Of a stretch of 64,000 nt of DNA, positions 18,825-30,063 are shown piece after piece. Origin of the DNA: Enterobacter sp. 638. Lineage in GTDB: Bacteria > Pseudomonadota > Gammaproteobacteria > Enterobacterales > Enterobacteriaceae. The number at the start of each line of letters is the position of its first letter. Position 1 is the stretch's first letter. The stretch is from assembly GCF_000016325.1 (NCBI RefSeq), contig NC_009436.1:3534001-3598000 (forward strand). Direction: 5' to 3'. Both the position numbers and the translations under genes were made by a program. The notes under the pieces were generated by a model, which searched no databases, was not told the origin of the DNA, and saw nothing but the letters and a program-made list of their open reading frames with translations.

Positions 18825-20078
18825 CTACCCTCTTCTGGCCAACGTTGCGCCATCCGAGAAATACGCCTTTATCCCTGCCAGAATCGACTCAGCCACTTCC
18901 TGCTGGAATTTCGCCGTCTTGAGCTTTCGCTCCTCTTCTACGTTACTGATAAACGCCGTTTCGACGAGGATCGAGGGGATATCCGGGGCTTTTAATACCG
19001 CAAACCCTGCCTGTTCCACGCTATTCTTGTGCAGCTTGTTCACATTCCCAAGTTTACCCAGCACCGCTTTACCAAATTTCAGGCTGTCGGTAATGGTCAG
19101 CGATTGCACCATATCGAACAGAGTATGATCGACATAACGGTCACCGCTTTTACTCACCCCACCGATAAGGTCCGAGGCATTCTGGGAATCCGCCAATAAT
19201 CTCGCCGCCGTACTGGTCGCCCCTTTGGTTGAGAGAGCAAACACGGACGAACCGCTGGGCTGTCGGCTGGTAAAGGCATCGGCGTGAATGGAGACAAACA
19301 GGTCAGCACGCTGTTTCTGCGCCTTGGCCACCCGCACTTTCAGCGGAATGAAGACATCTTCATTTCGTGTCATATACGCGCGCATATTGCCTTCTTTATC
19401 AATAAGCGCTTTCAGACGCCGGCCAATTTGTAGCACCACATCTTTTTCGCGCGTGCGATATTTGCCCACCGCGCCAGAATCTTCTCCGCCATGTCCAGGA
19501 TCGAGCATGATCACGATCGGGCGATCGCGCCCTGCTTTACCCGGCTGAGGGCCACTTTGCGCAGGCGGGACATGGCTGTCGAGATCGCCTTTGTTGTAAT
19601 CTTCGAGCAGAGCCAGCAGCGGATCCTGAATATCTGTCGCATTTGCCGGATAGAGATCCATCACCAGACGCTCTTTAAAACCGGCAACCGGTGCCAGCGC
19701 AAACAGTTGCGGCTTCACGTTCTGTTTCAGCTCGAATACCATTCGCACGGTTTGCGGATCAAACTGGCCAACACGGGCGGATTTAATATAAGGATCGTCA
19801 CCGCGGATCTGCGCGCTCATACCTTTCAGCACAGAGTTCAGATTCACCCCTTCGATATCCACCACGACGCGTTCCGGGTTGCTGAGAGCAAATTGCTTAT
19901 ATTTCAGCACCTGATTGGACTCTACCGTCACGCGGGTATACGTCGAAGACGGCCAGACGCGCACCGCCACAACATGGCTTGCGGCGGCAAGTGCAACCTG
20001 ACTGACGCTTAGCAACCACATCGCCCCGGCCCCTTGTAACAAACGGCGGCGGCTTATTGCTGTTTTGGATCCCGACAT
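18825..20078 (-). CDS. amiC: N-acetylmuramoyl-L-alanine amidase AmiC
   Basis: Start ATG 20078 gives 417 residues ([18 protein letters not shown]), as in E. coli. Arg-Arg-Arg at 10-12 followed by a hydrophobic stretch is a Tat signal, so the enzyme is exported folded to the periplasm. An N-terminal AMIN domain (about 35-150) targets it to the division site and the C-terminal Amidase_3 zinc domain begins at [16 protein letters not shown]. It splits septal peptidoglycan at the amide bond and needs activation by NlpD. Divergent from argA. Confidence 0.95.
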   Translation of the reverse strand: MSGSKTAISRRRLLQGAGAMWLLSVSQVALAAASHVVAVRVWPSSTYTRVTVESNQVLKYKQFALSNPERVVVDIEGVNLNSVLKGMSAQIRGDDPYIKSARVGQFDPQTVRMVFELKQNVKPQLFALAPVAGFKERLVMDLYPANATDIQDPLLALLEDYNKGDLDSHVPPAQSGPQPGKAGRDRPIVIMLDPGHGGEDSGAVGKYRTREKDVVLQIGRRLKALIDKEGNMRAYMTRNEDVFIPLKVRVAKAQKQRADLFVSIHADAFTSRQPSGSSVFALSTKGATSTAARLLADSQNASDLIGGVSKSGDRYVDHTLFDMVQSLTITDSLKFGKAVLGKLGNVNKLHKNSVEQAGFAVLKAPDIPSILVETAFISNVEEERKLKTAKFQQEVAESILAGIKAYFSDGATLARRG

Positions 20079-20257
20079 GCCTCTCCCGAGCAATACATCA
20101 AATTAATAAGTAAAACGTCCAAATTGACCGAAAACTTTAACGAATGACGCATAACCTGTCATCAATAAAAGGGTAAACAATCATACGTTAACGCACGCAT
20201 CACTCAATAAATTCTGTGGTTCACTAAGAATTTAGGCTTGCACGAGCGGCAATAATC

Positions 20258-20291
20258 GAATAAAAATACACAAAATACGAATAAACATTCA
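20258..20291 (+). promoter_or_regulatory. ARG boxes (ArgR operator) of argA
   Basis: Two ARG-box-like sites: GAATAAAAATACA at 20258-20270 and GAATAAACATTCA at 20279-20291. They lie 21 bases apart, the standard spacing for one ArgR hexamer, and end 14 bases before the argA start. The downstream box is close to the consensus palindrome. Confidence 0.75.
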
Positions 20292-20305
20292 CTGAGGGTT
20301 GTGCC

Positions 20306-21637
20306 GTGGTAAAGGAACGTAGAACCGAGTTGGTCCAGGGATTTCGCCATTCCGTTCCCTACATCAATACCCACCGGGGAAAAACGTTTGTCATCATGTT
20401 GGGTGGCGAAGCCATTGAACATGAAAACTTTTCCAGTATCGTCAATGATATCGGCCTGTTGCACAGCCTGGGCATTCGTCTGGTCGTCGTCTACGGCGCT
20501 CGTCCACAGATCGACGCCAACCTGGCGGCTCATCATCACGAACCGATTTACCATAAACATACACGGGTGACGGACGCAAAAACGCTGGAACTGGTGAAAC
20601 AAGCAGCCGGCCTTTTGCAGCTCGATATTACCGCACGCCTGTCGATGAGCCTCAACAATACGCCGTTGCAGGGCGCCCATATTAACGTGGTCAGCGGCAA
20701 TTTCATCATCTCCCAGCCGCTGGGCGTGGATGACGGTGTGGATTACTGTCACAGCGGGCGTATTCGTCGTATTGATGAAGAAGCGATTCATCGTCAACTG
20801 GACAGTGGCGCGATTGTCTTGATGGGGCCGGTTGCCGTTTCCGTGACGGGTGAGAGCTTCAACCTCACCTCTGAAGAGGTCGCCACACAGCTGGCGATTA
20901 AACTGAAAGCAGAAAAGATGATTGGATTCTGTTCATCGCAGGGCGTGTTTGATGAACAAGGGAACATCGTTTCTGAACTCTTTCCTAACGAAGCCCAGGC
21001 GCGCGTCGAAACGCTCGAAGCCGAAGGCGATTATCACTCCGGGACAGTGCGCTTCCTGCGCGGCGCGGTTAAAGCTTGTCGCAGCGGCGTACGTCGCAGC
21101 CATCTCATCAGCTATCAGGAAGACGGTGCATTGTTGCAGGAGTTGTTCTCACGCGACGGTATCGGCACGCAGATCGTGATGGAGAGTGCGGAGCAAATTC
21201 GCCGCGCCACCATCAACGATATTGGCGGCATTCTGGAGCTGATTCGCCCGCTGGAGCAACAGGGCATTTTGGTGCGCCGCTCCCGTGAGCAACTGGAGAT
21301 GGAAATCGACAAGTTCACCATCATCCAGCGCGATAATCTGACCATCGCCTGTGCGGCACTTTATCCCTTCCCGGAAGAAAAAATCGGTGAGATGGCCTGC
21401 GTGGCCGTGCATCCCGATTACCGCAGCTCATCACGAGGCGAAGTTCTGCTCGAACGTGTTGCAGCCCAGGCGAGGCAAATTGGATTGAGTAAGCTGTTTG
21501 TGCTCACGACGCGCAGCATTCACTGGTTCCAGGAACGCGGCTTTACGCCGGTGGATATTGATTCACTGCCTGAGAGTAAAAAAGAGATGTACAACTATCA
21601 GCGGCGTTCAAAAGTGCTGATGGCAGATCTGGGGTAA
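20306..21637 (+). CDS. argA: N-acetylglutamate synthase
   Basis: A 443-residue enzyme that acetylates glutamate with acetyl-CoA, the first step of arginine synthesis, feedback-inhibited by arginine. The N-terminal amino-acid kinase-like domain (to about 290; [14 protein letters not shown]) binds arginine; the C-terminal GNAT domain (from about 295; [18 protein letters not shown]) is catalytic. The start is GTG at 20306, giving the E. coli length and first residues (MVKERRTEL). Paired ARG boxes upstream indicate ArgR repression. Confidence 0.95.
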   Translation: MVKERRTELVQGFRHSVPYINTHRGKTFVIMLGGEAIEHENFSSIVNDIGLLHSLGIRLVVVYGARPQIDANLAAHHHEPIYHKHTRVTDAKTLELVKQAAGLLQLDITARLSMSLNNTPLQGAHINVVSGNFIISQPLGVDDGVDYCHSGRIRRIDEEAIHRQLDSGAIVLMGPVAVSVTGESFNLTSEEVATQLAIKLKAEKMIGFCSSQGVFDEQGNIVSELFPNEAQARVETLEAEGDYHSGTVRFLRGAVKACRSGVRRSHLISYQEDGALLQELFSRDGIGTQIVMESAEQIRRATINDIGGILELIRPLEQQGILVRRSREQLEMEIDKFTIIQRDNLTIACAALYPFPEEKIGEMACVAVHPDYRSSSRGEVLLERVAAQARQIGLSKLFVLTTRSIHWFQERGFTPVDIDSLPESKKEMYNYQRRSKVLMADLG

Positions 21638-21650
21638 ACCTGTGAACTAA

Positions 21651-21675
21651 ACGCCCTTTCCCATTGGGAGAGGGC
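21651..21675. terminator. Hairpin between argA and recD
   Basis: CGCCCTTTCCC-ATT-GGGAGAGGGCG, with one mismatch, lies between convergent argA and recD. It belongs to the same CCCT/AGGG hairpin style seen near 17030. Confidence 0.55.
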
Positions 21676-21680
21676 GAGTT

Positions 21681-23504
21681 TCAGACTGACTCAAAAATGG
21701 CACTTAACCCACTGCGACGTTCAATGCGCGTCGTGACCGCCTGCGCCAGCACGCGTTCATCAGCGTAGAGCGACAATCGCTTACGGGCGCGGGTGATAGC
21801 GGTGTAAACCAGCTCACGCGTAATGACTGGCGACATCTGCGCAGGCAGAATCAACACCGCGTGATCAAACTCAGAGCCTTGCGATTTATGCACCGTCATC
21901 GCCCATGCCGTTTCGTGTTCCGGCAAACGGCTTGGCTGGACCGATTTCACGCTACCATCCGGCATCTGGAACCACACGCGAAGCCCCTGCCCGCGATCGA
22001 GGGCAATACCAATATCACCGTTGAACAGGCCGAGAGCGCTGTCGTTGCGTGAAATCATCACAGGCCGCCCTTCATACCAGCGCGAATGCGGCTGGCGGAT
22101 GATTTTACGTTTCTGAGAAAGCGTCTGCTCAAGTCGTTCATTAAGCCCTGTCACGCCGAACGGCCCCTCACGAAGCGCGCACAGGAGTTGATATTCGCCA
22201 AAAGCAGCGATAACCACTTCCGGCGATTCCTGCTGGTGCACGCAGTGCAGAAAACGCTGATAACCCTGCACCGCATCTTCAAGCATCGCCAGATACTCTT
22301 CGCCCGTTTGCAGCGGCTTTTTTTCTATGTCTTGAAAATCACCGTTAAACACCGCGCGGATGGCATTTCTGTCGCCGCGATTCACCGCCGCGGCAAGCTG
22401 CCCGATCCCGGAATCACTGCCGAATCGATAGCTTTTTTGCAGTAAACAGAGACTGTCGCGTAACGCGCCCGCTACCGGATCGGATGTGCCTTCAATCGAA
22501 CACCCAGTGAGTTCCGACAACTCCTGCGCGCGCGGTAACGTATAGCCCGCACTGGCATAATGGCAGATATCACCCAGCACCGCGCCCGCTTCAACCGAGG
22601 CGAGCTGATCGCGATCGCCGAGGAAAATCACTCTGGCATGGGGCGGCAAGGCGTCAATCAGACGCGACATCATCGTCAGATCGATCATGGAGGCTTCATC
22701 CACCACCAGCACATCCAGATGCAGCGGGTTGCCCGCGTGATAACGCAGACGCTGACTGCCCGGCTGGGCACCCAGTAAACGGTGCAACGTGCTGGCTTCA
22801 TTCGGGAACAAGGTGCGTTGCGCATCATTGAGCGGGAGTTTTTGCAACGCCCCGCCCAGCGATTCGGTCAGTCGCGCAGCGGCTTTTCCTGTCGGCGCAG
22901 CCAGACGAATCCGGCATTTTTGTTCACCCGCCATTTGAATCAGAGCGGCCAACAATTTTGCCACCGTGGTGGTTTTACCCGTTCCTGGTCCGCCCGAAAT
23001 CACGGAGATACGGCGCGTTAGCGCAACCGCGGCCGCAACTTTTTGCCAGTTCACCGACCCACTGTCATCAAATAAAGCATTCAGCGTTTGATGTAACTGG
23101 GGAGGATCATAAGGCAGCGGTTGATTTGACTCATTGAAGAAGCGGGCAATCGCCAGCTCATTTCGCCACATGCGATTGAGATAGAGCCGTTCAGCGCACA
23201 GGATGAGTGGCGTCGGCAGATCGCCTGTACTGACGCCATGGGATTGCAACAGGACGTCCTGCCAGTTAACCGCTTCGCCCACTAGCGCAAAACACGCTTG
23301 TAAGGGGGCCGGGGTTTTATCGTCGACCACCAGACGCGAGAGCGGTAAACAAACATGCCCTTCACCCGCATCCCTACTGAGAATGGCGGCGGCCAGCATG
23401 ACGGCTGGCTGGTCATTGCCCGCCACCATCATGGCAAACTGTGCATCAAGTCGGCGCAGAACACGTTGTTCGACGGCCTCGAGCAGTAACGCTTGCATCG
23501 TCAT
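21681..23504 (-). CDS. recD: RecBCD enzyme alpha subunit, RecD helicase
   Basis: A 607-residue superfamily 1B helicase moving 5' to 3'. The Walker A motif [10 protein letters not shown] is at residues 171-180 with K177, the Walker B-like VVDEASMID follows around 270, and the C-terminal [14 protein letters not shown] is motif V/VI. RecD is the fast motor of RecBCD before Chi and controls RecA loading after it. The ATG overlaps the recB stop (ATGA), giving coupled translation and the equal ratio needed for the complex. Confidence 0.96.
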   Translation of the reverse strand: MTMQALLLEAVEQRVLRRLDAQFAMMVAGNDQPAVMLAAAILSRDAGEGHVCLPLSRLVVDDKTPAPLQACFALVGEAVNWQDVLLQSHGVSTGDLPTPLILCAERLYLNRMWRNELAIARFFNESNQPLPYDPPQLHQTLNALFDDSGSVNWQKVAAAVALTRRISVISGGPGTGKTTTVAKLLAALIQMAGEQKCRIRLAAPTGKAAARLTESLGGALQKLPLNDAQRTLFPNEASTLHRLLGAQPGSQRLRYHAGNPLHLDVLVVDEASMIDLTMMSRLIDALPPHARVIFLGDRDQLASVEAGAVLGDICHYASAGYTLPRAQELSELTGCSIEGTSDPVAGALRDSLCLLQKSYRFGSDSGIGQLAAAVNRGDRNAIRAVFNGDFQDIEKKPLQTGEEYLAMLEDAVQGYQRFLHCVHQQESPEVVIAAFGEYQLLCALREGPFGVTGLNERLEQTLSQKRKIIRQPHSRWYEGRPVMISRNDSALGLFNGDIGIALDRGQGLRVWFQMPDGSVKSVQPSRLPEHETAWAMTVHKSQGSEFDHAVLILPAQMSPVITRELVYTAITRARKRLSLYADERVLAQAVTTRIERRSGLSAIFESV

Positions 23505-26500
23505 TCAGCCACCTCTTCCGTGCTTGCCGCGAACAGCATGTCCATTTGATTCACCAGCGCAAGGTCAGGGCGCGTTGTAAAAATTCCAGAGTGCGGATCG
23601 TTCGCGTCAACCCCCCGTAAAAACAGATAAATCACGCCACCAAAATGCTGCTCATAGGAGTAATCCGCGATGCGATGACGCAGATATCGATGGAGCGCCA
23701 ACGTATAAAGCTGATACTGCAAATCATAGCGGTGGGACTGCATCGCCGCGGCCATCGCCTCTTGGGTATACGCCTCGCTGTTATCACCCAGCCAGTTGGA
23801 TTTGTAATCCAGCAGGTAATAGCGCCCGTCATGGCGGAAAACAAGATCGATAAAGCCCTTTAGCATGCCGCTCACCTGGCGGAAATTCAGCGCCGGACAT
23901 GCTTTCGACAGCGGATCATATTCGCGGATTAGCCCATCCAGCGCACTGGCCGTCAAAGGGCCGGCGATAGGAATATAAAATTCCATCTCAACCTGTTTTT
24001 CTTTGGCGGCGAGGTGGCTCAGGGATATACCCGATTCCGTGAGCGGCGCCTGCAAAATCGAGGTGACCCACTCCGTCAGGACTGGCTGCCAGTGTGCATC
24101 GTAGCCGCCTTTTTGCAACATCTCAGACACCCATTCTGGCGAAACAGGTTGCGTAAAATCCAGCTCTTCAAACAGGCTGTGCAGGAATGTTCCCGGCGAT
24201 GCGCCACGCGGGAATTGATGCGGCGTAAGCTCAGGTTGCTCAATCACCTCGCCGACTCCCGACGCATCCACGTCAAGTTTAGGCATTAATTCTTGCGCAA
24301 AATTCTGTCCATGTTGCTGCAACCCGGAATAGCTCGTCACGCGCCAGTCATCCACCAGCCCACGCGTAATTTGCCGTGCGCTTAAATCAGGCGCGGAGAT
24401 CTCCGGCATCTTCCAGCGTGTCGAATCAATCGGCCCCGAGATTTGAAGCGCGATATTCTCATCGCACAGCGCCTCAAGGCACTGCTTAAGCCCTGCGGCA
24501 TCTTTTGGCTCACCTTGCTGTATCAGGCGTCCAAGTGCGCTTTGATGAAAATCGCTTTCACCGGTTTTCTCACCACGACGACGGAAAAGCGGCGCAACGC
24601 CCAGACTGCAATGCCATACAGATCGCGTTAACGCCACGTAGAGCAGGCGCAAATCTTCTGCCAGACGTTCAGCCTCCGCGAGTTCAATACTCGCGTCCGC
24701 TCGGCTGAGATCAAGAATCGCTTCAAACGAGTCACGATCGTGATAAAAAGCCTGATCCTGCGCGCGATAATTCGCGATAAACGGCAGGCAAACCAGCGGA
24801 TATTCCAGCCCTTTCGACTTGTGGATAGTGACGATTTTCACCAGATGCTTATCGCTTTCGAGTCGCATCTGCTGGCTTGCCGCATTACTGTTTGGATCGG
24901 CAATATGCTGCGACAACCAGCGCACCAGCGCGTGTTCACTTTCCAGTTGCGAACCGGCCTCCTGCAACAGTTCGCTGATGTGCAAAATGTCAGTCAGACG
25001 CCGCTCACCACCGGATGTCGCCAGCATATTTTCAGCGACGTGGCGCTGAGACATCAGTTCACGCAGCATGGCCATCACGCCGCGCTTTAACCAGCGCTCG
25101 CGGTAATGGACAAATTCTTCGACAACCGCATCCCATTCCGCTTCATCATTATTCAGCGCATCAATGTCCCGCGCGTTGAGGCCCAACATGGAGCTGGCCA
25201 GCGCACTACGCAGCGTACTCTCACGCTCGGGGGTTAACACAGCCTGCAGCAGCCACAGCATCTCCTGTGCCTCAAGGGTCTCAAAAACGCTGTCGCGATT
25301 GGATAAATACACCGAGGGAATATCAAGCGAAGTGAGCGCGTCACGAATCAGCGACGCCTCCTGCCGACTGCGAACCAGCACGGTAATGTCTGATGCGCTG
25401 ACCGATTTTGCCTTTTCGCCTTTCCACAGTAACGCCTCGCCACGCACGCCAGCACTTAGCCAATCGCGAATCTGCGCCGCGCATTGATGAGCCATCGCGT
25501 TCTGGTAGTCGCTAACGCCACAGCCTTCGCCATTCATCAGCCAGAAATTCATGGCCGGTTGGGTTTTTCCCTGATATTCAAAGCGAAGGGCGTGATTTTG
25601 CGGTGCGGACTTAACGGGAGAGAACGGTATTTCCTTGAACATAAAGGCCGCGTCCATACGCTCAAAAAGCGTATTTACGCTGGCGACCATACCGGGCGCT
25701 GAACGCCAGTTGGTGTCGAGGGTGTAGTGCGCTTCGACCTCGCTACGCGCCTTCATGTAGGTGAAAATATCCGCGCCGCGAAACGCATAAATCGCCTGTT
25801 TGGGATCGCCAATCAGGAGCAGCGCGGTATCCGGCTGCTTACGCCAGATACGCCGGAAAATACGATATTGCTGTGGGTCGGTATCCTGGAATTCATCAAT
25901 CATCGCCACCGGGAATCGGGCGCGAATCGCAGCAGCCAGCGCCTCACCGTTTTCGCTGCTCAATGCTGCATCCAGTCGGCTCAGCATATCGTCGAAACCG
26001 AGTTCTCCCCGACGATTTTTCTCACGCGCGACCGCTTCACGGATCTCTGCCATGGCGCGCGTGATCATCAGGTCATTCAGGGTGAGCGGCTGTGATAACA
26101 GGGTTTCGATAGCAACAAACAGGGGGTGTTCCGGCACAATGCCGTCTGCTTTGGTGCGCTCCGCCAGAAAATTCTGTGCAAATTTTTCAAGCGCATCGGG
26201 TAACTGGTAGCCGCGCGTTTCTTCCTGCGCCCAAGCGCTGATTTTTTCGATCCATTTCGCCTGATTGCCACGGTTAAACTTACGTCGATCGATGCCCGAG
26301 TTTTCAATAATGCTGTCGATTTCCCCCACCGAATCGCACCATTTTTGCTTCAGGGTGGCAATCAACGACACTATAGCCTCGTGCCGCTCAGCAAGCGTTT
26401 CATCTGCCCGAGGCGGGGATTTAATGACGGGCGCTTCACCTTGAAGATAGCGATCGATAGCGCGCAGAAGATCCTCTGGCCCTTTCCATAACGCATGCAC

Positions 26501-27046
26501 CGCTTCGGCAATATCGCGCGGCAACGGATAGCAATGACGCCGCCAGTAATCAGCGCAGGCCTGGTAACGAAGTTCCGATTCATCTTCGATGAGCTGTTGC
26601 TCAAAGAGCATGCCGGATTCAAACGCATTCAAACTCAGCATGCGCTGACAAAAACCGTGAATGGTAAAGACGGCAGCTTCATCCATTTGCCGCTCGGCCA
26701 GCAACAGCCACTGTGCCGCTTGCTGCTTGTCGACGATCTCTTCAAGCAGGCGAAGATAGAGAGGGTTGTCAGTAGTCTGGCGCAGACAGGCGATACGCAG
26801 TTCATGAATATTTGAACGTATGCGCCCGCGCAACTCGGCAGTCGCGGCCTCGGTAAACGTCACGACCAGCAGATCTTCCACACCAAGGGGGCGTGAAAAA
26901 GCCGCATTGCCACCCAAACCTAAGAGCAAACGCAGATAGAGAGCGGCAATGGTGTACGTTTTTCCCGTTCCCGCTGAGGCTTCAATCAATCGTTCACCTT
27001 GTAGCGGTAAACGTAAGGGATCAAGTGACTCAGCGGTTTCGGTCAT
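23501..27046 (-). CDS. recB: RecBCD enzyme beta subunit, RecB helicase-nuclease
   Basis: Start ATG 27046 gives 1181 residues ([13 protein letters not shown]), close to 1180 in E. coli; an open extension into ptrA is ignored. The N-terminal UvrD-like helicase moves 3' to 5' with Walker A SAGTGKT (K29) and [14 protein letters not shown] as motif II. The C-terminal RecB nuclease domain carries [21 protein letters not shown], with the catalytic Asp and Lys near residue 1080. RecBCD resects double-strand ends and loads RecA after Chi. Starts within the ptrA stop (ATGA). Confidence 0.97.
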   Translation of the reverse strand: MTETAESLDPLRLPLQGERLIEASAGTGKTYTIAALYLRLLLGLGGNAAFSRPLGVEDLLVVTFTEAATAELRGRIRSNIHELRIACLRQTTDNPLYLRLLEEIVDKQQAAQWLLLAERQMDEAAVFTIHGFCQRMLSLNAFESGMLFEQQLIEDESELRYQACADYWRRHCYPLPRDIAEAVHALWKGPEDLLRAIDRYLQGEAPVIKSPPRADETLAERHEAIVSLIATLKQKWCDSVGEIDSIIENSGIDRRKFNRGNQAKWIEKISAWAQEETRGYQLPDALEKFAQNFLAERTKADGIVPEHPLFVAIETLLSQPLTLNDLMITRAMAEIREAVAREKNRRGELGFDDMLSRLDAALSSENGEALAAAIRARFPVAMIDEFQDTDPQQYRIFRRIWRKQPDTALLLIGDPKQAIYAFRGADIFTYMKARSEVEAHYTLDTNWRSAPGMVASVNTLFERMDAAFMFKEIPFSPVKSAPQNHALRFEYQGKTQPAMNFWLMNGEGCGVSDYQNAMAHQCAAQIRDWLSAGVRGEALLWKGEKAKSVSASDITVLVRSRQEASLIRDALTSLDIPSVYLSNRDSVFETLEAQEMLWLLQAVLTPERESTLRSALASSMLGLNARDIDALNNDEAEWDAVVEEFVHYRERWLKRGVMAMLRELMSQRHVAENMLATSGGERRLTDILHISELLQEAGSQLESEHALVRWLSQHIADPNSNAASQQMRLESDKHLVKIVTIHKSKGLEYPLVCLPFIANYRAQDQAFYHDRDSFEAILDLSRADASIELAEAERLAEDLRLLYVALTRSVWHCSLGVAPLFRRRGEKTGESDFHQSALGRLIQQGEPKDAAGLKQCLEALCDENIALQISGPIDSTRWKMPEISAPDLSARQITRGLVDDWRVTSYSGLQQHGQNFAQELMPKLDVDASGVGEVIEQPELTPHQFPRGASPGTFLHSLFEELDFTQPVSPEWVSEMLQKGGYDAHWQPVLTEWVTSILQAPLTESGISLSHLAAKEKQVEMEFYIPIAGPLTASALDGLIREYDPLSKACPALNFRQVSGMLKGFIDLVFRHDGRYYLLDYKSNWLGDNSEAYTQEAMAAAMQSHRYDLQYQLYTLALHRYLRHRIADYSYEQHFGGVIYLFLRGVDANDPHSGIFTTRPDLALVNQMDMLFAASTEEVAE

Positions 27047-29925
27047 TCTTTTTTGCTCCAGGGCATAGATTTCTGTAATGCGCTGACGCTTTCCCAAACT
27101 TTCCAGCCCTGCGGATTAACATAATCCGCCTTTCCATTCTGGCTGCCTGAAACCTGGGATAAGCATGCCATACCTTGCGGCTTCACCACCGCCTGGTGGA
27201 AGAAATCAGCTACCTTTTCAGGTGTCAGCAATTTTATCTCGGCCACTATTTTATCACGCGAATCAAACGTCAGATTGCCCCTGTCAAAATCTTTGCTCAG
27301 CTGTGAGGCTTCTTCGCCTAACGTTTGTGGGGCTTGCTGCATCTGGGCGATAACCGCCTGCTGGATTTGAGCGAACTCTTCGGGCTTCATCTTGCGCAGT
27401 TTCTCTTCTGCCTGCGGGAAGAAAGCCTGGTAACGCTGCCAAAGATACGCGGGCTGTTTATCGTTGCTTTGCAGCAAGAAGCCCAGGCCCCACTGACGGC
27501 CCACGCTCATGGAGAAAGCAAATACCGCATAGCCAAGCTGCTCTTCGGTACGCAACTGACTGTAGAACCACGGTTGAATAATTTGCCCCAGCACCGCGCT
27601 GTACGCAGAACCGGCAAACTCATCGTAACCCGTTGGGACAAAGACAGCGGCCAGCGCAGAGTCCGTGCTACTGCCTGCTTTTTCAAAGATCACATTTTGC
27701 TGTTTCTCAACCAGCACATCCTGATTACGGCACCACTCGTTACCGTTAGCACCCAACTGTTTGCGAACATTTTGCGCGAGCGTTTTCGATTGTTCTTCGC
27801 TCATGTTCCCGACAATCAGAAACTCTGGGCGTGAATGGGTCTTCAACGCAGTGCGATAATCCATCACCTCTTTAAGCGTGATAGACGGCAGTAATGCCCG
27901 ACGCGTTTCGCGCTGGAAATACGGGATCTGGGACAGCATCTGCACGGGCATTATTGCCTGTTCGAAGGCCTTGCCTTTCTCTGCCGAATCCATCATTTGC
28001 GCGTACCAGGATTTGGCCTGCTCCAGTTGCTCTTCGGTCGGTGTGTAGCTGAAATAACCGTCCAGCAACGCCTGGAAAAGCTGTGGCAGACGCTGAGTGT
28101 AGCCGTTGGCGTTCACCATCAAACCATTGTTAGCATTCGTCGAGAAACTGATGCCCCCTACTGCGGCCTGATTACTGAGCTGATCCAGCGCAATTCCCGC
28201 GAGATAGTCATTCAGGGCGAACATCACCTGATTTTTCGCGCTATCCATAGCCTGCGGATTGCGCAGGATGACGCTCACGTCTGCTTTGGGCTCGCTGGCA
28301 AAATAACGACTTGGGGTGTACACCACGCGCAGCGTCGGCTCGTCAACAATCAGCTCCGGGTGCGGGTATTTTTTCGAAGGCTTAATCAGCGTGAAATCAT
28401 CCGGAATGTACGGGTTCAGTTCAGGCAGTTTGAGGTCAATGTCATTCGACTTTTTCTTCCAGTCAGCGAATGTTTGCTCGCTGATTTTGTTGACCTGATA
28501 AGGCGCATCAACAAAATACGCCATTTTGTTATGGGGCTCATTCGGGCTGATATACCAGATACGGGCATTTTGCGGAGTCATCATCGCCAGACGCGCTTTT
28601 ATGGCTTCAGCATCATAGCTATCGGCAATATTCACGGCATCCAGAGTATGTTCTACCGGAACGCGGAGCATGGTATCGGCCAGCCATTCAACGTAGTCCA
28701 TGTCACGTGTGATGGAGGGATAACGGAAGTCGAGATCCAGCACGTGCGCCAGTTCGTCAAAGTAGCGTTTATCCACGCCCTTTTCGCGCAGCAGCGACAG
28801 ATAGCTAAAAATGGCGGCAACGACTTCGTCGCGGTGTGCGAGACCTTTATCGGTTAATGTCGCCGAAATGGCGAGAACACCGCTGTTACCGTTCACAACC
28901 GGGTCGGAGTCAGCGCGAATACCTTCTACCAGGCCTTGGTTTTGCAACCAGTCAGAGAGCGTACCCGGACTCCGGTTCCCGATAAGATAGGTGACCAGTT
29001 CATCTGTTTTACTGCGGAATTGGGCGGTATTGTTATCAATACGGAATTCGACACGCAGCACCTTGCGCGGCAGCGCAGGGACGTAGTGGATAACGATCCC
29101 TTTTTGTTCATCGGTAACAACGGGAACCGTGATTTCGGGACGTTCGATATTTTTGTTAGGAACCCGACCATAGGTTTGCGCAGCGATACGTGCCAGTTCA
29201 GGCAGTGGTTTGTTGCTGTACACCACGGCTTTCATCAGGTTAGCGGAATAATACGTATCACGAAACGCGTGCAGTGCATCCAGCACCGGACGCCCCGCTT
29301 TATCGCTCAGCGTATCGAGATTGCCGCCGGAAAAACGCGAACCAGGGTGTGCGGGGTTGATGGTTTCTGCGCTGACTTGCGCCATTCGCATACCGTCTCG
29401 CGTGCGCGCCATCGTCAGTTCAGCATTGACGGCATTACGCTCACGGTCTGCATATTTTTTATCCAGCAAAGGTGATGCGATGGCATCCGCCAAACGGTCT
29501 ACCGCAGGCTCCAGCGCATCATTTTCGACTTCAAGATAATAAGCGGTACGGTACGGCGCGGTGCTGGCGTTGTGGCTGCCACCGTGCATTTTGAGAAATT
29601 CAGAAAGGCTGTCTGCCTGCGGGTATTTTTTAGAACCCATTAGCGTCATATGTTCAAGATAGTGCGCAAGGCCCTGATGAGAATCAGGATCTTCAAGCGA
29701 TCCCACCGGCACTACCAGGGCTGAAAGTGACTTCACCGCCTGCGGGTCAGATACCAGCAGCACAGTCATCCCGTTATCAAGCGTAATCGCCTGATACTGT
29801 CGGGCGTCTTTATCGCTTTTACGGATTGTTTCCTTTACGGGTTGCCAACCGGAGTCTGCCTGAGTGACGGGTGCCCAAAGGGCGACAAACAATACAAACG
29901 CTTTAAATAAGGTGCTGCCTGGCAT
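27043..29925 (-). CDS. ptrA: Protease III (pitrilysin), periplasmic zinc protease
   Basis: A 960-residue M16 protease. The signal peptide ends near TQA-DS at residue 23. The inverted zinc motif HYLEH is at 88-92, with the third ligand about 75 residues later in the RNAVNAELTMAR stretch. It degrades small polypeptides (under about 7 kDa) in the periplasm. Although its function is unrelated to recombination, it lies inside the rec operon in all relatives, between recC and recB, and overlaps recB by four bases. Confidence 0.96.
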   Translation of the reverse strand: MPGSTLFKAFVLFVALWAPVTQADSGWQPVKETIRKSDKDARQYQAITLDNGMTVLLVSDPQAVKSLSALVVPVGSLEDPDSHQGLAHYLEHMTLMGSKKYPQADSLSEFLKMHGGSHNASTAPYRTAYYLEVENDALEPAVDRLADAIASPLLDKKYADRERNAVNAELTMARTRDGMRMAQVSAETINPAHPGSRFSGGNLDTLSDKAGRPVLDALHAFRDTYYSANLMKAVVYSNKPLPELARIAAQTYGRVPNKNIERPEITVPVVTDEQKGIVIHYVPALPRKVLRVEFRIDNNTAQFRSKTDELVTYLIGNRSPGTLSDWLQNQGLVEGIRADSDPVVNGNSGVLAISATLTDKGLAHRDEVVAAIFSYLSLLREKGVDKRYFDELAHVLDLDFRYPSITRDMDYVEWLADTMLRVPVEHTLDAVNIADSYDAEAIKARLAMMTPQNARIWYISPNEPHNKMAYFVDAPYQVNKISEQTFADWKKKSNDIDLKLPELNPYIPDDFTLIKPSKKYPHPELIVDEPTLRVVYTPSRYFASEPKADVSVILRNPQAMDSAKNQVMFALNDYLAGIALDQLSNQAAVGGISFSTNANNGLMVNANGYTQRLPQLFQALLDGYFSYTPTEEQLEQAKSWYAQMMDSAEKGKAFEQAIMPVQMLSQIPYFQRETRRALLPSITLKEVMDYRTALKTHSRPEFLIVGNMSEEQSKTLAQNVRKQLGANGNEWCRNQDVLVEKQQNVIFEKAGSSTDSALAAVFVPTGYDEFAGSAYSAVLGQIIQPWFYSQLRTEEQLGYAVFAFSMSVGRQWGLGFLLQSNDKQPAYLWQRYQAFFPQAEEKLRKMKPEEFAQIQQAVIAQMQQAPQTLGEEASQLSKDFDRGNLTFDSRDKIVAEIKLLTPEKVADFFHQAVVKPQGMACLSQVSGSQNGKADYVNPQGWKVWESVSALQKSMPWSKKE

Positions 29926-30063
29926 TCACTACCTCTTCATCACGGCTACATCATTAATCAACTGCGTGCTGGACACGCCAGCATCTCTTTCTGTTTACAT
30001 CAGTCCGTGACAACTCGGGCATGATAATTGAACGCCCTATCCTGTGCAATTTTTATACAGCCG